NCBI GenBank assembly: GCA_011316305.1
Contig: SAUG01000076.1
Span: forward strand, 1 to 64,000
Length of the DNA: 64,000 nt
Direction: 5' to 3'
Source: Rusavskia elegans
Lineage: Eukaryota; Ascomycota; Lecanoromycetes; Teloschistales; Teloschistaceae
Part shown: positions 38,514 to 50,400 of the stretch, in pieces
Layout: every line of letters starts with the position of its first letter
Position numbering within the stretch: position 1 is the stretch's first letter
Position numbers and translations under genes: made by a program
The notes under the pieces: model-generated
Told to the model about the DNA's origin: nothing
Databases searched by the model: none
Seen by the model: only the letters and a program-made list of their open reading frames with translations

Positions 38514-39556
38514 GATGCAGGCGAGTCTGTATCAATTGGTGATAACAGTAATCGAGGTTCAATTGGAGCAATCGACGAGATGTCCATGCGATTTGATGCG
38601 TGGCGTGCATTTGGGATCTGATACCTTTATGTCGGAGTCGATGGATCGATGGAACGTCATGTCCATGCACGCGGCCTAAGTCCGAGACGCTCTATTATAA
38701 AGGTAAGGTACCTTAGGTTACGTTACGTTACGACAGTAATGTAGACTTTTCAGGCGTTTACATTTCTCGACTCCGACTTGAAACACGAACAACGACATCC
38801 GACCTCAGGACCAATATTCTGACACTCGGACAACACCTAGTGTGAGGACACAGCAGTTGTCTGTCCAAGAGTCCCTCCGTGGTTGTGCTTCCCAACCCTT
38901 GTTGATCGCTCAACCCGCCGCTGCGTGCAAGGTTATTTTTGACCCTAGCGTATCTCGGGCTGGAGTATTGAGTATTGACCTCCAAAAGCCTCCAATTTCA
39001 AGTCACAAAACACCTATACACCCTTCAATTAACACCACCCACCGCCAACTGGATCCTTCTGCTCGAGCCCGGGAGCTTTCGACTGCTGCTGCTTCCCAAA
39101 CCCACCTTCGTTACACCGAGCGGGAATAAACGCCCTCGAATCCCACTCGACCGTCCCGCCTCCCTTTTATCACCTTCTCCTCAAAGCCACTGCTGCGGCC
39201 GCTACAACCACAGACACTCTCAAACGCCAGTTGCGTTGCTAACCTTTCTTTGCTCCTTCAATTGGCCAAGACGTTGGCTGCTCAACCGTCACCAACCACC
39301 TTCTCGACTTCGGACAAGTGCAGCCTGCACCGGCCCGTGGTGGTGACGATGCAACTGCCCTTCTCAATTACTCCCTAAAGTCGGTTTGGTGGTACCTTTC
39401 AGTAGGAGATTCCACCACCGACGCATCTTTTCCCGTTCCCCATCTGTCGTACCACCACCCTACCCCCCATAACCCCGCCCGTCGACACCTCCGACCTGCA
39501 AGAACAAGCATTTTCCGGACCAGACGGGTCTCGCCAGTGCTACCATCCAGACCTAT
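38514..39556. other. Divergent intergenic region and long pyrimidine-rich leader
   Basis: Promoters of the M20 peptidase (-) and the large disordered protein (+). Positions 38700-38732 hold a GGTACC-centred palindrome followed by tandem GTTAC units. From about 38990 to 39556 the forward strand is C/T-rich, probably a long 5' UTR. Short frames inside it are not convincing genes. Confidence 0.5.
38700..38732. repeat. GGTACC palindrome with tandem GTTACs
   Basis: AAGGTACCTT is a perfect palindrome, followed by three tandem GTTAC units. Similar CCTAAGG/GGTACC sequence occurs near 61598-61628. Confidence 0.5.
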
Positions 39557-42500
39557 ATGCCGATCAAAATACCAAAGCCGTTTCCAAGACGGAAGTCCTC
39601 TGGGAATGCTCTCGAAGAACTCACCAATCCCCCGCAGCCGTCGTTCCGCGTCTTCGAGCGACCAGATTCCAAATCCTTCGACAGTGGGACCACTTTCAAA
39701 CGCATGAGCCAAGGACGGCCATTGAGTGCCGGCCCCAACCTGGAGAACAGCCTCTACGTCGAAGGAAGCAATCCCAATCTCACTAATCGGTATGTCTCCA
39801 ATCCTCCTCCCACGATACCATTGCTGACCCATGTCAGCGGTAGCGGAGGCACCAACAATTCTTCTTCAAGTACCGGTCACGACAATTCTTCTGCATCAGC
39901 GCGTTTCAGTTCCTCATCCACTCTGCCTTCTTCGACCGACGTACCTCTGGACGACAAATCATTGCCCAACCCTCAGGATCTGCGCAAAGTGCCAGCCCCT
40001 CCCATCCCAGCTTCTCATCCCCTGTCCCTAAAAGCCGGTGGGAGGACCTTCTCGTTTGGCCGCAAGAAACCTCACTCGCCATCTTCAGCAAGTCCAATCA
40101 CTCAACCGCCCCAAGTGTACGGACATTCTCAAGAGCCAGCGTTTCACAGCAGAGAACGTGCTCTGACCGAAAGCAGCCATGCGAGTAGCAGTACGGCTAC
40201 CCCTCCGAAGCTTCTCGACACAGGCCTGGATCTTGAAGATGGCTTCGGGACCATGTTCGAAAATTATGGCAGGAGAAGAAGCACGTCCGATGCAGACGCT
40301 GCGGGACCTGGTGTGATGGAGACTGAAAGCCCGGTAAGCTTCACGGTCAACCCGACCCTGGGCCTGACCAAAGCTCATTCAAATCAGGAGGCTCTTACGC
40401 CCGCCCCGGCTTCACGAACCTTAACAGCGTCTTATTTTGGTGAAAGATCAAATTTTACTCCTTCGCCCATACAGATCGATCGATCGCGTAACATTAGGGA
40501 AGCAGAACCCTCACCGTATTTGCGGAGCAGTCACGAGTCTCAGGACCGCTTGATGAGTTCGTCAGATCAAGGAGGGATAGACTATGCCCACAATTCCGAG
40601 CAAAGTCCATCGATACCGCAGCACGCAGCGGGTTCAACCTTGGCACGATCCGTGCCATTACAAGGATCGAACAGTCCTTCCAACCGTAGACAGCAGCAAA
40701 GACAATCGAGCTATGGGGCAGGCCTCCGACGGGCCAGTGCCTATGCGTCGCACCGCGAATCGATCCCTCTTCAGGACGAGGATGCGAAACTGGTGATGGA
40801 CTCGATCAACGCAAGTCGAAGCCTCAACCGACACTCAGGAGAATCTGGCAGCCAGAATCGGTATACAGAAGACCGTGGAGAGCTTCGAGGCATGCAGCCG
40901 TCTGCATCCTTTCTGAATGCTTCCGGACAAATCTCTTCATCTCCAGCCAATCTAAGTCCCCAACGACGATCGAGTCCTGAACGTCGGGCCCATGCCCCTG
41001 TAGGACTCTTCGACGCCCCAGATGGTGAGATATCCGAGAACAGTTGGAGGATAGGTTCAAATGAATCAACGCCGCGGGCCAAAACATTAGAACTGGCTGA
41101 CCGAACGAAGCGTTCATCGTTGTTCGACCCATCCTTACATGCTCCTCCACGTGCCGAAACATCACCTATGCAAGGAGAACAGAGCGCCAAACCAGGACCA
41201 CAGAACAAAGTCATGACTCCCGCGCAATTCGAGCGATATCGAAGAGAGCAGGAGATGATGAGGACGCACAGCAATCAGTCAACGGTGGATGATTCGGATG
41301 ATGAGAGCGATCATTACGAGGACGATGATGAAAATGAACGCAACAAAGAATTGGCCAAACAGAGGCGGAAGCAGGAGGCTCACCTAGCTGTGTATCGGCA
41401 GCAGATGATGAAAGTGACAGGAGAACAGCCATCCGACTCACCGGCCTTGGGACCTTTGCGAGCAGCGGCTGAAAGAGCCAGTGCGAGCGCACCGATTGTT
41501 GTTCAGCATGGGCCAATGCCATCTGTTACCCTCGGCAAGGCCTCGGCAAATGGGAAGGCCAGTGATGACGAAGACGACGACATACCCTTGGGAGTTCTGG
41601 CTGCCCATGGCTTCCCCAACAAGAACCGGCCGCCGGGCCCGCCTGCGCAAAATGGCATCCGGTATACCAGTGAAACGTATCCTCCTCCACCAATGTCAGT
41701 CTCAGGCATGTCAACAGCTGGAGCTTCGCGGGGCCTTCCAGCTTTCGCGAAGAATTTACCTCCAGACCCATACTTTGGTGCTGGTCTGGTGAATCCAACA
41801 AACCGGGAAATGCCCTCTTTCAGTACCCATGGCAACGGCTCCCAGTATGGTGGTGCTTCGCCGAACTTGCATCCTGGTGGATTAGTCGGTGTGATCGCTG
41901 GCGAGGAACGAGCCAGAGCAATGCGTAGAGGTAGTCCGAATGCGCAAGGCAATTACGGTTCGCCGTTACCGCAAGGAATGTCCCCGATGCCGGGTATGAC
42001 GCCTGGGCTTCCTCCAATGATGTCTCCAGGGGATGAGGCCCAAGTCCAGATGTCGCAGCAGATGACTCAGATGATGCAGATGCAGATGCAATGGATGCAG
42101 CAAATGCAACAGATGATGGCAAGCGGGATGCAGCCTTCGCAGATGCCGCAAGGAATGCCTCCGGGTATGCCTCCGGGTATGCCTCCTATGCCACCGCCTC
42201 ATGGCCAACAAGCGATGAACAACGGCTTCCTATCGCCTCACGGACAGATGCTTCGGCCCATATCCCATTCGGCGCCTAGCTCTCCAGCACTAGTCCAGCA
42301 ACAACAGCAGCAACGTGCAATGAGCATGATGAGCCCAAGTCTCAGTCCTCAGTGGCCACCCGGAAAATTAGGATCGCCGAGCATCATGAGTGGAGCGTTG
42401 GGTCCACAAAGCTACGCCCCATCTATCGCTCCTTCCGAACGGAGTAACATAGGCCAGCCATCCAGGTATCGGCCAGTGTCCATTGCACCGATCGACGAAC

Positions 42501-42739
42501 ATTCCCGTCCGGGGTCAAGGTCTTCCAATAACCTTCTGCAACCGGGACCAAGTGATCGGAAGACGGTCTCGGCCATGGGAAGGACATCGCCCGTTCCGCC
42601 TAGGAAAGTACCCAGCGACGATGACGACGACGAAGGATGGGAAGAGATGAGAAAGAAGAGAGAACAGAAGGCGAGCACGTGGCGCCACAAGAAGAATCAC
42701 GGCAACAACTTTCAGGAGTTGTATTATCCCGGAACATAG
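39557..42739 (+). CDS. Large intrinsically disordered fungal protein, unknown function
   Basis: A single uninterrupted frame of 1060 residues starting MPIKIPKPFPRRKSSGNALE. I do not recognise a catalytic domain. Composition is rich in Ser, Pro, Gln and Met. Visible blocks are a charged helix around DDEDEN-type repeats followed by RNKELAKQRRKQEAHLAVY, the motif DDIPLGVLAAHGFPNKNRPP, a Met/Gln tract (about residues 835-880) of QMQ and QQM units followed by PQGMPPGMPPGMPPMPPP, and a conserved-looking basic end RKKREQKASTWRHKKNHGNN with FQELYYPGT at the very C-terminus. The intact ends and motif islands within disorder suggest a real scaffold-like protein rather than a chance frame. No intron is needed. 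Confidence 0.75.
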   Translation: MPIKIPKPFPRRKSSGNALEELTNPPQPSFRVFERPDSKSFDSGTTFKRMSQGRPLSAGPNLENSLYVEGSNPNLTNRYVSNPPPTIPLLTHVSGSGGTNNSSSSTGHDNSSASARFSSSSTLPSSTDVPLDDKSLPNPQDLRKVPAPPIPASHPLSLKAGGRTFSFGRKKPHSPSSASPITQPPQVYGHSQEPAFHSRERALTESSHASSSTATPPKLLDTGLDLEDGFGTMFENYGRRRSTSDADAAGPGVMETESPVSFTVNPTLGLTKAHSNQEALTPAPASRTLTASYFGERSNFTPSPIQIDRSRNIREAEPSPYLRSSHESQDRLMSSSDQGGIDYAHNSEQSPSIPQHAAGSTLARSVPLQGSNSPSNRRQQQRQSSYGAGLRRASAYASHRESIPLQDEDAKLVMDSINASRSLNRHSGESGSQNRYTEDRGELRGMQPSASFLNASGQISSSPANLSPQRRSSPERRAHAPVGLFDAPDGEISENSWRIGSNESTPRAKTLELADRTKRSSLFDPSLHAPPRAETSPMQGEQSAKPGPQNKVMTPAQFERYRREQEMMRTHSNQSTVDDSDDESDHYEDDDENERNKELAKQRRKQEAHLAVYRQQMMKVTGEQPSDSPALGPLRAAAERASASAPIVVQHGPMPSVTLGKASANGKASDDEDDDIPLGVLAAHGFPNKNRPPGPPAQNGIRYTSETYPPPPMSVSGMSTAGASRGLPAFAKNLPPDPYFGAGLVNPTNREMPSFSTHGNGSQYGGASPNLHPGGLVGVIAGEERARAMRRGSPNAQGNYGSPLPQGMSPMPGMTPGLPPMMSPGDEAQVQMSQQMTQMMQMQMQWMQQMQQMMASGMQPSQMPQGMPPGMPPGMPPMPPPHGQQAMNNGFLSPHGQMLRPISHSAPSSPALVQQQQQQRAMSMMSPSLSPQWPPGKLGSPSIMSGALGPQSYAPSIAPSERSNIGQPSRYRPVSIAPIDEHSRPGSRSSNNLLQPGPSDRKTVSAMGRTSPVPPRKVPSDDDDDEGWEEMRKKREQKASTWRHKKNHGNNFQELYYPGT

Positions 42740-42888
42740 AGTGAACAGCTGTGGGACGAATGGGTTCCAGCATGTAAGAGTACGTATGCCTTGTTGAGAT
42801 CGACATCTTTTGTGCATAGAAAATTTCCTTCTTGATCACTGGACGAGAAAGACCTTCGCATGGGCGCCTGGTGCAGGCATTTTCGGGG

Positions 42889-42919
42889 TTTTTTTTTTGT
42901 TTTTTTGTTTTTTTTTTTT
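42889..42919. repeat. Poly-T tract
   Basis: 31 bases of T interrupted only by two single G bases, about 150 bases past the stop of the large disordered protein. Confidence 0.9.
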
Positions 42920-43063
42920 GGTGATGTGGATTGCAAGGAGGTGGAAAGAAGCAGGCAGATAGTAGCCCGCGCAAAATAAATTAATGCATAGCGATGGATG
43001 GATTGGCAGTCATACTGGAATCGGAGAAAAAGAGAGACGTTTTTTGTGCGCGAATTGGGGGAA

Positions 43064-43077
43064 GGGGGGGGGGGGGG
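43064..43077. repeat. Poly-G run of 14
   Basis: Uninterrupted G14 preceded by GGGGGAA. Capable of G-quadruplex formation, and length miscalls are likely in sequencing. Confidence 0.85.
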
Positions 43078-43709
43078 AAAGGAAGAGGGTTACAAACTAA
43101 AACCTATTAATACAACATAATTCTCTCACAGTACCCTTTATTTTCACTCCTTTCCGTTGGATCAACCAGGCAGCTCCGTCGTCCATCTACGGGAAACCTG
43201 AATGTTACCGCAATCTTCGTCTTGCTGGACCCCTTTCTTTGCGACTGGATCATGCATGGCTCACCATGCAGCGTCCATGTATAGTGTACGGAAATCACAC
43301 CCCTCCCTAAATAATAGAACTCCATATCCAGTAGATTTTTTGTGATGCTACTCACCCCGTACCAACCCAACCCAACCCACCCACAGGTTCAAGCAAAGTG
43401 AGGTAGTTTGTGCGTGTCACCTGGAGCCCAGGATCCATCATACCTTCCCTTACCATCTTACCAGCCTACCATACCAGACACGCTACTCGTTTTCTTTTGC
43501 GCAATCAGGAGAAACTGAAGAATTCGAGGCGAGGTATGTATGTATCAGACATCAGACAATGTCTCCCCCTCATTTCTGTCTACGGATAACAACTATCCTC
43601 CCTATTGTCAAGGATGGGAAGGATCGGAGGATATGTCTGCTGTGCTTGGCATTCATTGCTTAATGGCTTGCCAGGTCCCAAGAGGATATGAATTCTGAGC
43701 GGTGAGTCA

Positions 43710-43724
43710 GGGGGGGGGGGGGGG
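43710..43724. repeat. Poly-G run of 15
   Basis: Uninterrupted G15 followed by further G-rich sequence, in the same spacer as the first G run. Confidence 0.85.
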
Positions 43725-43866
43725 AAGGGAGGGAGGCAAAGTCGTGCTGTCGACGTGTGACGATTGGAAAGAAGGATTTCGGTAGCGGGGCGGATTTGGG
43801 ATAGCATGAAGACCACGAATAATGCTACGGTTGGAGCTGACGCTACCTTTCTCAATTCCTTTCTTG

Positions 43867-43890
43867 CTTTCTTTCTTTCTTTCTTTCTTT
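43867..43890. repeat. (CTTT)6 microsatellite
   Basis: Six perfect tandem CTTT units about 80 bases past the stop codon of the SAM-HMG gene (reverse strand). Confidence 0.9.
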
Positions 43891-43969
43891 CAGTCGTCCT
43901 CGCGTATTCTCAAGGAGATGACGGCAAGTAATGGACATATTTGAGTGTTAAGTTATATTCGTTTATTGT

Positions 43970-45913
43970 TCAGTCAATCGAGTTCGTGCGATGACCCTTC
44001 CACCGTACAGAGAGAGGATCCGCATCTAGTCCCAGCGTGCCACGTATTCCGATTGCCTCTCCCTTGCCTGGCTTGTTCGAGAGAACTTCTTGCGGAGGGG
44101 AAGTAGTCGGTGATACGGATGCCAAATTGCTCTGGCCAGGATTAGTAATGCCGACCTTGAGTGAAAGGCTTGAGAGCGATGGCCCGGGATGCGACGGAAC
44201 TTTTGTTTTGGCAATTGTTAGCTATGCTTTGCCTTGCCAAGAAAAAGGGGTTGGTCTGGGAGTGCGAGTAGGCGAGTGAAACGAACCTGATGGATGTGGA
44301 AGAATGGGAACCGGAGGCTTCAAATCCGCTGCCTGAGTGGGTGGAATGGGCGCTTCTAGCCCTCTCAAAGACTTCACCGGTTGATGTCGAGAATTCGAGT
44401 CCTTACGCGGCCTGTTCGCGAAGATACTGCTGTCCGAACGGTCGGAAGATTGCGATCTAGAGTTGGACGACTTGGACGATGATGTCGACTCCTGCTGCAC
44501 AAACAACGCCGGTGGGTGGAATGATCTCCGATAGTTCGACAGCGGGCTCGTTTTGTTCAATGTAGAACCGAGATGATTGTCGAACCAGAAACTGGAGCCA
44601 CGAGTCACGGGCGAATCGCGAGGTTCAAAGGATGTGATCGGAGGGAGAGGCTCCGGACGTTTCTTGGAGTCGCGTCCTCGTGAAGCGTAAGGCAGCTGTC
44701 GAAGGGTTGGCGGAATGGAAGGACTGCTGGATTTTTCGGCGCGGCCAGACATCGGCTGCGAAGATACGGATGTTGTCGGTGAGTATCGAGGTCTAGGTGA
44801 ACAATGGCCGTGACTGTTGGACGGCGAGGCTTCTGCTGTGCTCCTACCAGCTGGAGGGCGATGAACCGAGGAGGTCGTCTCTTCCACTCGCCGTGGCGCA
44901 CTATTGATCAGTGCAGGCTCAGGGGATCCATCCTGACTCTCGAGACTGTCATTCCTGCCCAGGCCAGGCTGGATTTCGAGTCTGGGTTTCTTGCCATCTG
45001 GATTGACATTATTGAGCGAACGATCTCCACACGGTTCGACCAGATTGGTCGAGATCACACCCACCTGCCTCGGAAGTGTGTTTTGCTTTGAAGTCGGCAA
45101 GATACCTAGCGTGTTCCTTGAATCGAGCGGTTTTCTTGTACTGAGCCAATTCGGTAAGATATCCTTCTTTCGCACTTGCAGCTTTGGCTTCAAAAGGCTC
45201 TCTTCCCTCGGGCGAGAGCGTCTGCCACCTTTCGCCCACTCGCTTGGCGATTTCGGTAAAGGACAAATTCTCGGACTTCAGTTCATCTCGGACCTCTGGA
45301 GGCTCATTAGCAGCTGATGGGCCAAGAAGCAGTGGAGACTTAATGTTGGAAAAGATAACGTATGCCGACTGTGGTCGATCTGGAGCATACTCGTCCGCCT
45401 ATCTCAGCAACAGCGCGTCAGGTCTCCATGCCATGGTCGGTGTGATCAACCGAGCTTCCATCATGCAGCTGACTTACTTTGGGATGACGCCTGTACTTCC
45501 TTTTGCCGGGTTTGGTTCCTTCCAGGGTTGATGGGACCTGCGTGTCGCACGATCCATTTGAGTCCAAGGATATCCCGGGCTGTGGAAGAGTTTCCAGACC
45601 GGCAGCGGCGTTGTGACGAATGTCATTGCCCGTCGCATTAGCTATCTCCCGTTGCAGCCGCTACCATATCTTAGCCAGAACTCGCAGGAACAATGCCCAA
45701 CGACGCCGGATTACCCGTCGGTGGCCGAGCTTCACTCCCAAAGCGTCTCTATGAAGATGTTTAGTCGAGTCAGGAACGGTAGGTCACATGATCCTACAAG
45801 TCTGATTCGGTAATATCCAGTACAGTCTCCCATGTTTCGAAGCCCTCGTCGACAAATCGCTCCAAGTACTGCCCAAGACCCAGTCGATCGAAGATGGGTC
45901 CAGGATCCGTCAT
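43970..45913 (-). CDS. SAM-domain plus HMG-box DNA-binding protein
   Basis: Probable chromatin or transcription factor. Six exons: 45798-45913, 45715-45748, 45478-45660, 45065-45398, 44287-44997 and 43970-44199, giving 535 residues. The N-terminus MTDPGPIFDRLGLGQYLERF, followed by ETVLDITESDLDALGVKLGHRR, is a SAM domain (about 5-60). A basic linker KRKYRRHPK leads into the HMG box (about 115-205): DRPQSAYVIFSN, an insert of about 15 residues absent from standard boxes, then SFTEIAKRVGERWQTLSP and YKKTARFKEHARYL. The rest is Ser/Pro-rich. The last junction skips a TAG in the previous exon and has a CTAAC branch site; its exon reads as plausible protein to a TGA, but this end is less certain. 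Confidence 0.85.
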
Positions 45914-46606
45914 GGACGGCGACTGGGATCAGAGCCTATGAAGCATTCCACACTTGCGCACGGCAACGCAAGGTCAAGAGCTCTATCCGATGTCTTTCAA
46001 GTGATGGTCACAGAACATGCGACCAAGAACAGTAGGTGCTGTACAGGTCCTTTGGAGCGAGTCCCAAAGGAATCGGATATGTACACAGCCGTGTTGAGTG
46101 CAATAATGGAGAGCGGCATGTAGATTCCAGACGGTAACACCGAAGAGAGTGATGATGGTTTGACGTATGTAAGGAAATCGGTAAGGAAATCGGTTGGACC
46201 CTCGGACCCTGAATATCACGAGGGGTGGAGGGCATGCAGCAGCATATGAAAGTCGCATGGTCGAAGACATCATCTAGGCTCGGAAAGGCCGTCAAAGGCC
46301 ATCATCTCACCCTAGTTGCTCGAATCATCGTGCGGTCGACAAAAACATCTTTTTGCCCCGCACCGTTGAATATCGGACGAATTGATGGGCTTTCAATCGA
46401 GGAGTCGACAACACCGTTGCAACTGCTTGTTGGCCACTTTCCTACCGCATTCCAACTTCCTGGAAGCTTTTCCCTGGCGACCAGACTGCAGATCTTGCTA
46501 GCCATCCGGAGGTGTCTACGTTCACCTACCTATGTCGATCCCCCCAGTGTGAAGATCCAGCACCACCCTGCGCGGAGATTCTGTGTCCGTTGAGCGTCGC
46601 AAGACC
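45914..46606. other. Divergent intergenic region upstream of the SAM-HMG gene
   Basis: Contains a perfect 12-base direct duplication (46169-46192). Open frames are short and lack motifs. Confidence 0.5.
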
Positions 46607-46899
46607 ATGGCACCTGAGAATGCGACGCCCGAACCCGGGGATACCGACATCGCCAAAGCATTCCAAGAAATAGCGAGGTATACGGTTGACTCCCTTCTGC
46701 AACAGGCCTGCCTGAGCTGACACGTTTGGGTAATAGAGGCGAGCAAGCCGCCTCAGCCATGGAGAATCAGCTCACTGCTCTTGAACAGAAGATCGATGCT
46801 TTGCTCGCCAGTGCTGAATCCCCGGGCGCGTCGGCTGGGAGCAGTGGTGCTGGTGCACCACAAACCGACGGCAACGATAGTACAACAGGACACAGATGA
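46607..46899 (+). CDS. Small coiled-coil protein, unknown
   Basis: Two exons, 46607-46677 and 46737-46899 (donor GTATAC, acceptor AATAG), give 77 residues. The middle EQAASAMENQLTALEQKIDALL has heptad spacing consistent with a short coiled coil. The start is Pro/Glu-rich and the end is Gly/Ser/Ala-rich. The frame stays open about 50 bases upstream of the chosen ATG, so an extra 5' exon is possible. I do not recognise a family. Support is the clean splice, matching phase and a protein-like heptad pattern. It is divergent from the SAM-HMG gene. Confidence 0.55.
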
Positions 46900-47444
46900 A
46901 GGAGCCTGTGCATGACGGAGACACACGACCTGAATCCTCTCCTACCTTTCCGGACAACCATCTACACAAACCAAGACCAGCCGGCCACCACGACATGACC
47001 CTGGGGAATCCGTGAACAGGCGGGAAATGAAGGCTCATATCGGTGGCAATTCGTAGAATGAGTAGAGCTGGCGCGATGGGGACAGAACTGAATGGCGGTG
47101 TGGCTGTGAGCCTGTAAAGAGAAGGTTACTTTAGTTCCTCCAACGGTCAATTGGTTCGGATGCGTCTCCCATCAGTCCCTTTTCTACGGTGTGCATGATC
47201 CATCTGTGGACGTGGCAGATGGAGAGAGTCATACAACTGTCGAGACTTTTCAATCCTTCGTCTCGTAAATAGACATTATCATATTGTCGTCGTGCGTTCA
47301 TTAAATCCATCCCCAAGACCGGCGCCTGCTGGGTAGTCCTGCTGGCCCTTTACCCAATATCGGCTTGTCTCATACACCTTATCCCATATGAACTTCATCT
47401 TCTGACTGAATAGGCCAAGTATCGCCCCGAAATAACACGCCCTC
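46900..47444. other. 3' spacer between small coiled-coil gene and ArfGAP gene
   Basis: Converging 3' ends; no gene or element seen. Confidence 0.5.
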
Positions 47445-50400
47445 TCAGTTCCCAATCGATCTTACAGCCAGCTTACCCCCAACAATGCTCCGCTTTTGTA
47501 ATTTCGATCCACCATCAGGCCGATCGTGACCATTCGTAACGCTGACATTCCGGATGTTGGGTAATTCTCCGAGCGTGTCGTGCCCTGACTTCTGATCGAC
47601 ATACAGCTGTGCAGAGGGGGACAGTGGAAAAGCCGGTAGCGTCGCAGGTATCACAGCGCCGTTCTGGACCAGCAGCTCGGCGATTGGGAATGCAACTCCT
47701 TTGGGCGATTTCGGTGCCGCCCATGAATTGGGCGACGCTCCAGGCGTCGACATGCCTGCCGGAGTAGCAGGATCCGCGGCGGCAAGGGCAAGGAACACAG
47801 AGTGCGTGTTGCGAGACCGATCGGCCGCATTGGGGTTGGCCTTGAGAGCGAGTGCATACAGCACCGCTTGCACATCGTTCTTCTTGATTGAAGCGATGAG
47901 CGTCTCGTCCGGAGAGGTGTAGTGCGAAATCGCCGAAGCGATCGGTGTGACATACGCTCGATCGACGTACTTGGACGTGATGAATCTTAGTCGCTGATCC
48001 CGTGTCGCCGACGGCAATGGCTTCGTTGATTGATCGAGCCGAGCTTCCCAGACCATGTTGCTTACACGGTTCCCCACCAGCAGAAGCAGCTCGACAATGT
48101 CCGTGGTAAAAGAAGTCGTGTCCAGGGTCAAGGACCGGATCTTGGAGATATGTGTCCCAAGAGACCGATGAATGCCGCTACACTCGATGCAGAGCACGAT
48201 GCCAAGGTTGATGGAAACCCATTCCGTCTTGATGTTCGATCCACAGTCGGCGCACCAGGCATTGCCTTGATCAGCCTCGCGTACCAACTGCAGTAACTTG
48301 GACGGGTTCTCTTCAAAACTGTTGCTGTCAGTGCGGATATAGGTTGGTCTGGCCCCCACGGTGGTGCGTCTACCAACGTTATTTCCTCCGGCAGTATTTC
48401 CGTGCGAAGGGGAGTAATGGTGATGGTTGTTGTGACCTGAATATGAAGAGCTCTTGCCGGTCAGCACCGATCCGATATTGCGATGCCGGGACTGATCCAC
48501 CCCAGGCGAGGCGCCAATTGCTTGGGCAGTACCTCTACCCTCGAAAGCACTTTGGAGAGCGTTATTGACGGAGTTAATCCAGCTGGTCATGTCTTCCTCC
48601 GAAGTCGCTTGGTATACCCGCTTGAACTGGGGGGTGATGACTTCGAAGCAAAATCGGCGTTCGGCATTCCGGGCCTCTCGGACAGATGCCATGCGCAGGT
48701 CGATGGGCTCCATGTGGAGATCGAGTTTCTGCTTCCAATTGCTATATTCCGATAGCCGTCCTTGGTCAAGTACGATCCAGAACCTGCAACAGTCAGCTTG
48801 GTATCTCCATGTCGCGGGCTTAAACCTACTTGTGCCAAGCTTGCTTGTTCAAGCCCTTTGGATCGACGTGGGACCCCGGTCTGCTCAAAGCCCATAACAA
48901 GCCTTCTTTCCTTTGCTGCGAATTCGCCGTGCTACCAATTGAACTGTAGACCCTTTCTTCAAGATCGCGTATACCTTTGAATTTGTCCGGACTGCCGGCT
49001 GGATTGACGCTGGTGGGTCGGCTACCAGGAGTGGCAGACGTGCCACCTGTATTCAAGAGTGGCGTCATGACTGAACCATGCTGGGAACCAGTAGAGGAAG
49101 AATATTGCAATCCGTTACGGCTCCCATCAGTGCCAGATAGTTCAGAGTCTGATATGTGCCCTGAAGGAATAGTGCCACTGCTCGAAGCTAGAGCCATGCT
49201 ATTTGAGTTGGCGACTTCCGGTTCGATGTACGTTTTCGTACTCATTTCCAACGTCCTTCGCTTTTCTTCTCTCTCGGTCCGTTGGAACTGAAATTCTTTG
49301 TCTGCCTCCCTGACCTCGTGTATCAAAGCTTCAAGCTGTGGCGTCATTTCCTCGACTTTTTTGGCCGTGGTGAGAAAGCTCTTGGCCTGTAGATCAGCGT
49401 ACTTGGTTAAATGGGAAAGCAGTTCCTGCTCTTTCCTACCTCCATGCAGGTCCTGCATGAAGGACGAGTAGTCAAACCGCTTCAGTTCAAAGTTCCGGCG
49501 TTTCGTCTGGTACTTTGAATCGCTCTCATTGCGTTTCTTCTCCTTGAGCGAATCCTGTCGTTGGCCCAAATAACGGCTGACGTATGAATAGTAATCTCTG
49601 CTTTCCTCTTCAAAATCTTTTTTCTTGGCTTCGGCTTGTTTGATCTCGATGTTGTAGAGTCGGGATAGGGGTTCGATAATGGTCCTTTGCAGTTGCACGG
49701 TATTCTGCCTTTCGTACTGTAGGATCTCTTTTGCAATCTTTTCAAAGTAATGCTCCAATGCAGGCTGTACTGCATTGGCGTTCGATGCAGATGCCTCCCG
49801 AAGTGCTTCGATGAAACCAGTCACAGCTTCATTACAGTCAACTTGGGCCACCTGAGCAGCTTCGGCTTTCCTTAGCACTTTCTTCATTCTTATCCGCATG
49901 CTACCCGTCTTCTGCTCGAGGGCCTTCATAGTTGCACGGAACAGCGGTCCATCATCGACGGCGCTCATGTCTTCGCCTGGTCTTTGGCAGGAGACCCCAA
50001 GCCTCATAGCCTCCTGTGTTGCAAAGGTAGAATCAACCGGTTCCAATGGTGAAGGTGGCCCCAGATATTCATAGACGTCGGAGTCACTGGTTCCAGATTG
50101 GATCGACTGTGACGACGGGAGACGTAGCCTTGGAGGCACCTTGAGACCGATTATCGGGGACGGGATTTGAGGGCTATTTATTAACTTCTGACTAGCCTGG
50201 ACCCAGAAGATGAACGTCGCGAGAGTCTCTAACTTGTGAGCTCTCTGATCATACTCCACGAAACTGCATATGTTGCGCCAACCTCCGCCTTTGTCTTCGG
50301 TGGACTTTGGCGGACGCCATTTCCAGGTCCAGTCGAACTGAACAGACTGACTTCCCCCCGTGGTAATATCGCCAACCAGTGCGACATTGGGATTCTTATG

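Larger units (their letters stand above)
42740..43969. other. Spacer with homopolymer and microsatellite tracts
   Basis: 3' regions of two converging genes. It contains a T-rich run, two G runs and a CTTT microsatellite, entered separately. No gene seen. Confidence 0.6.
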
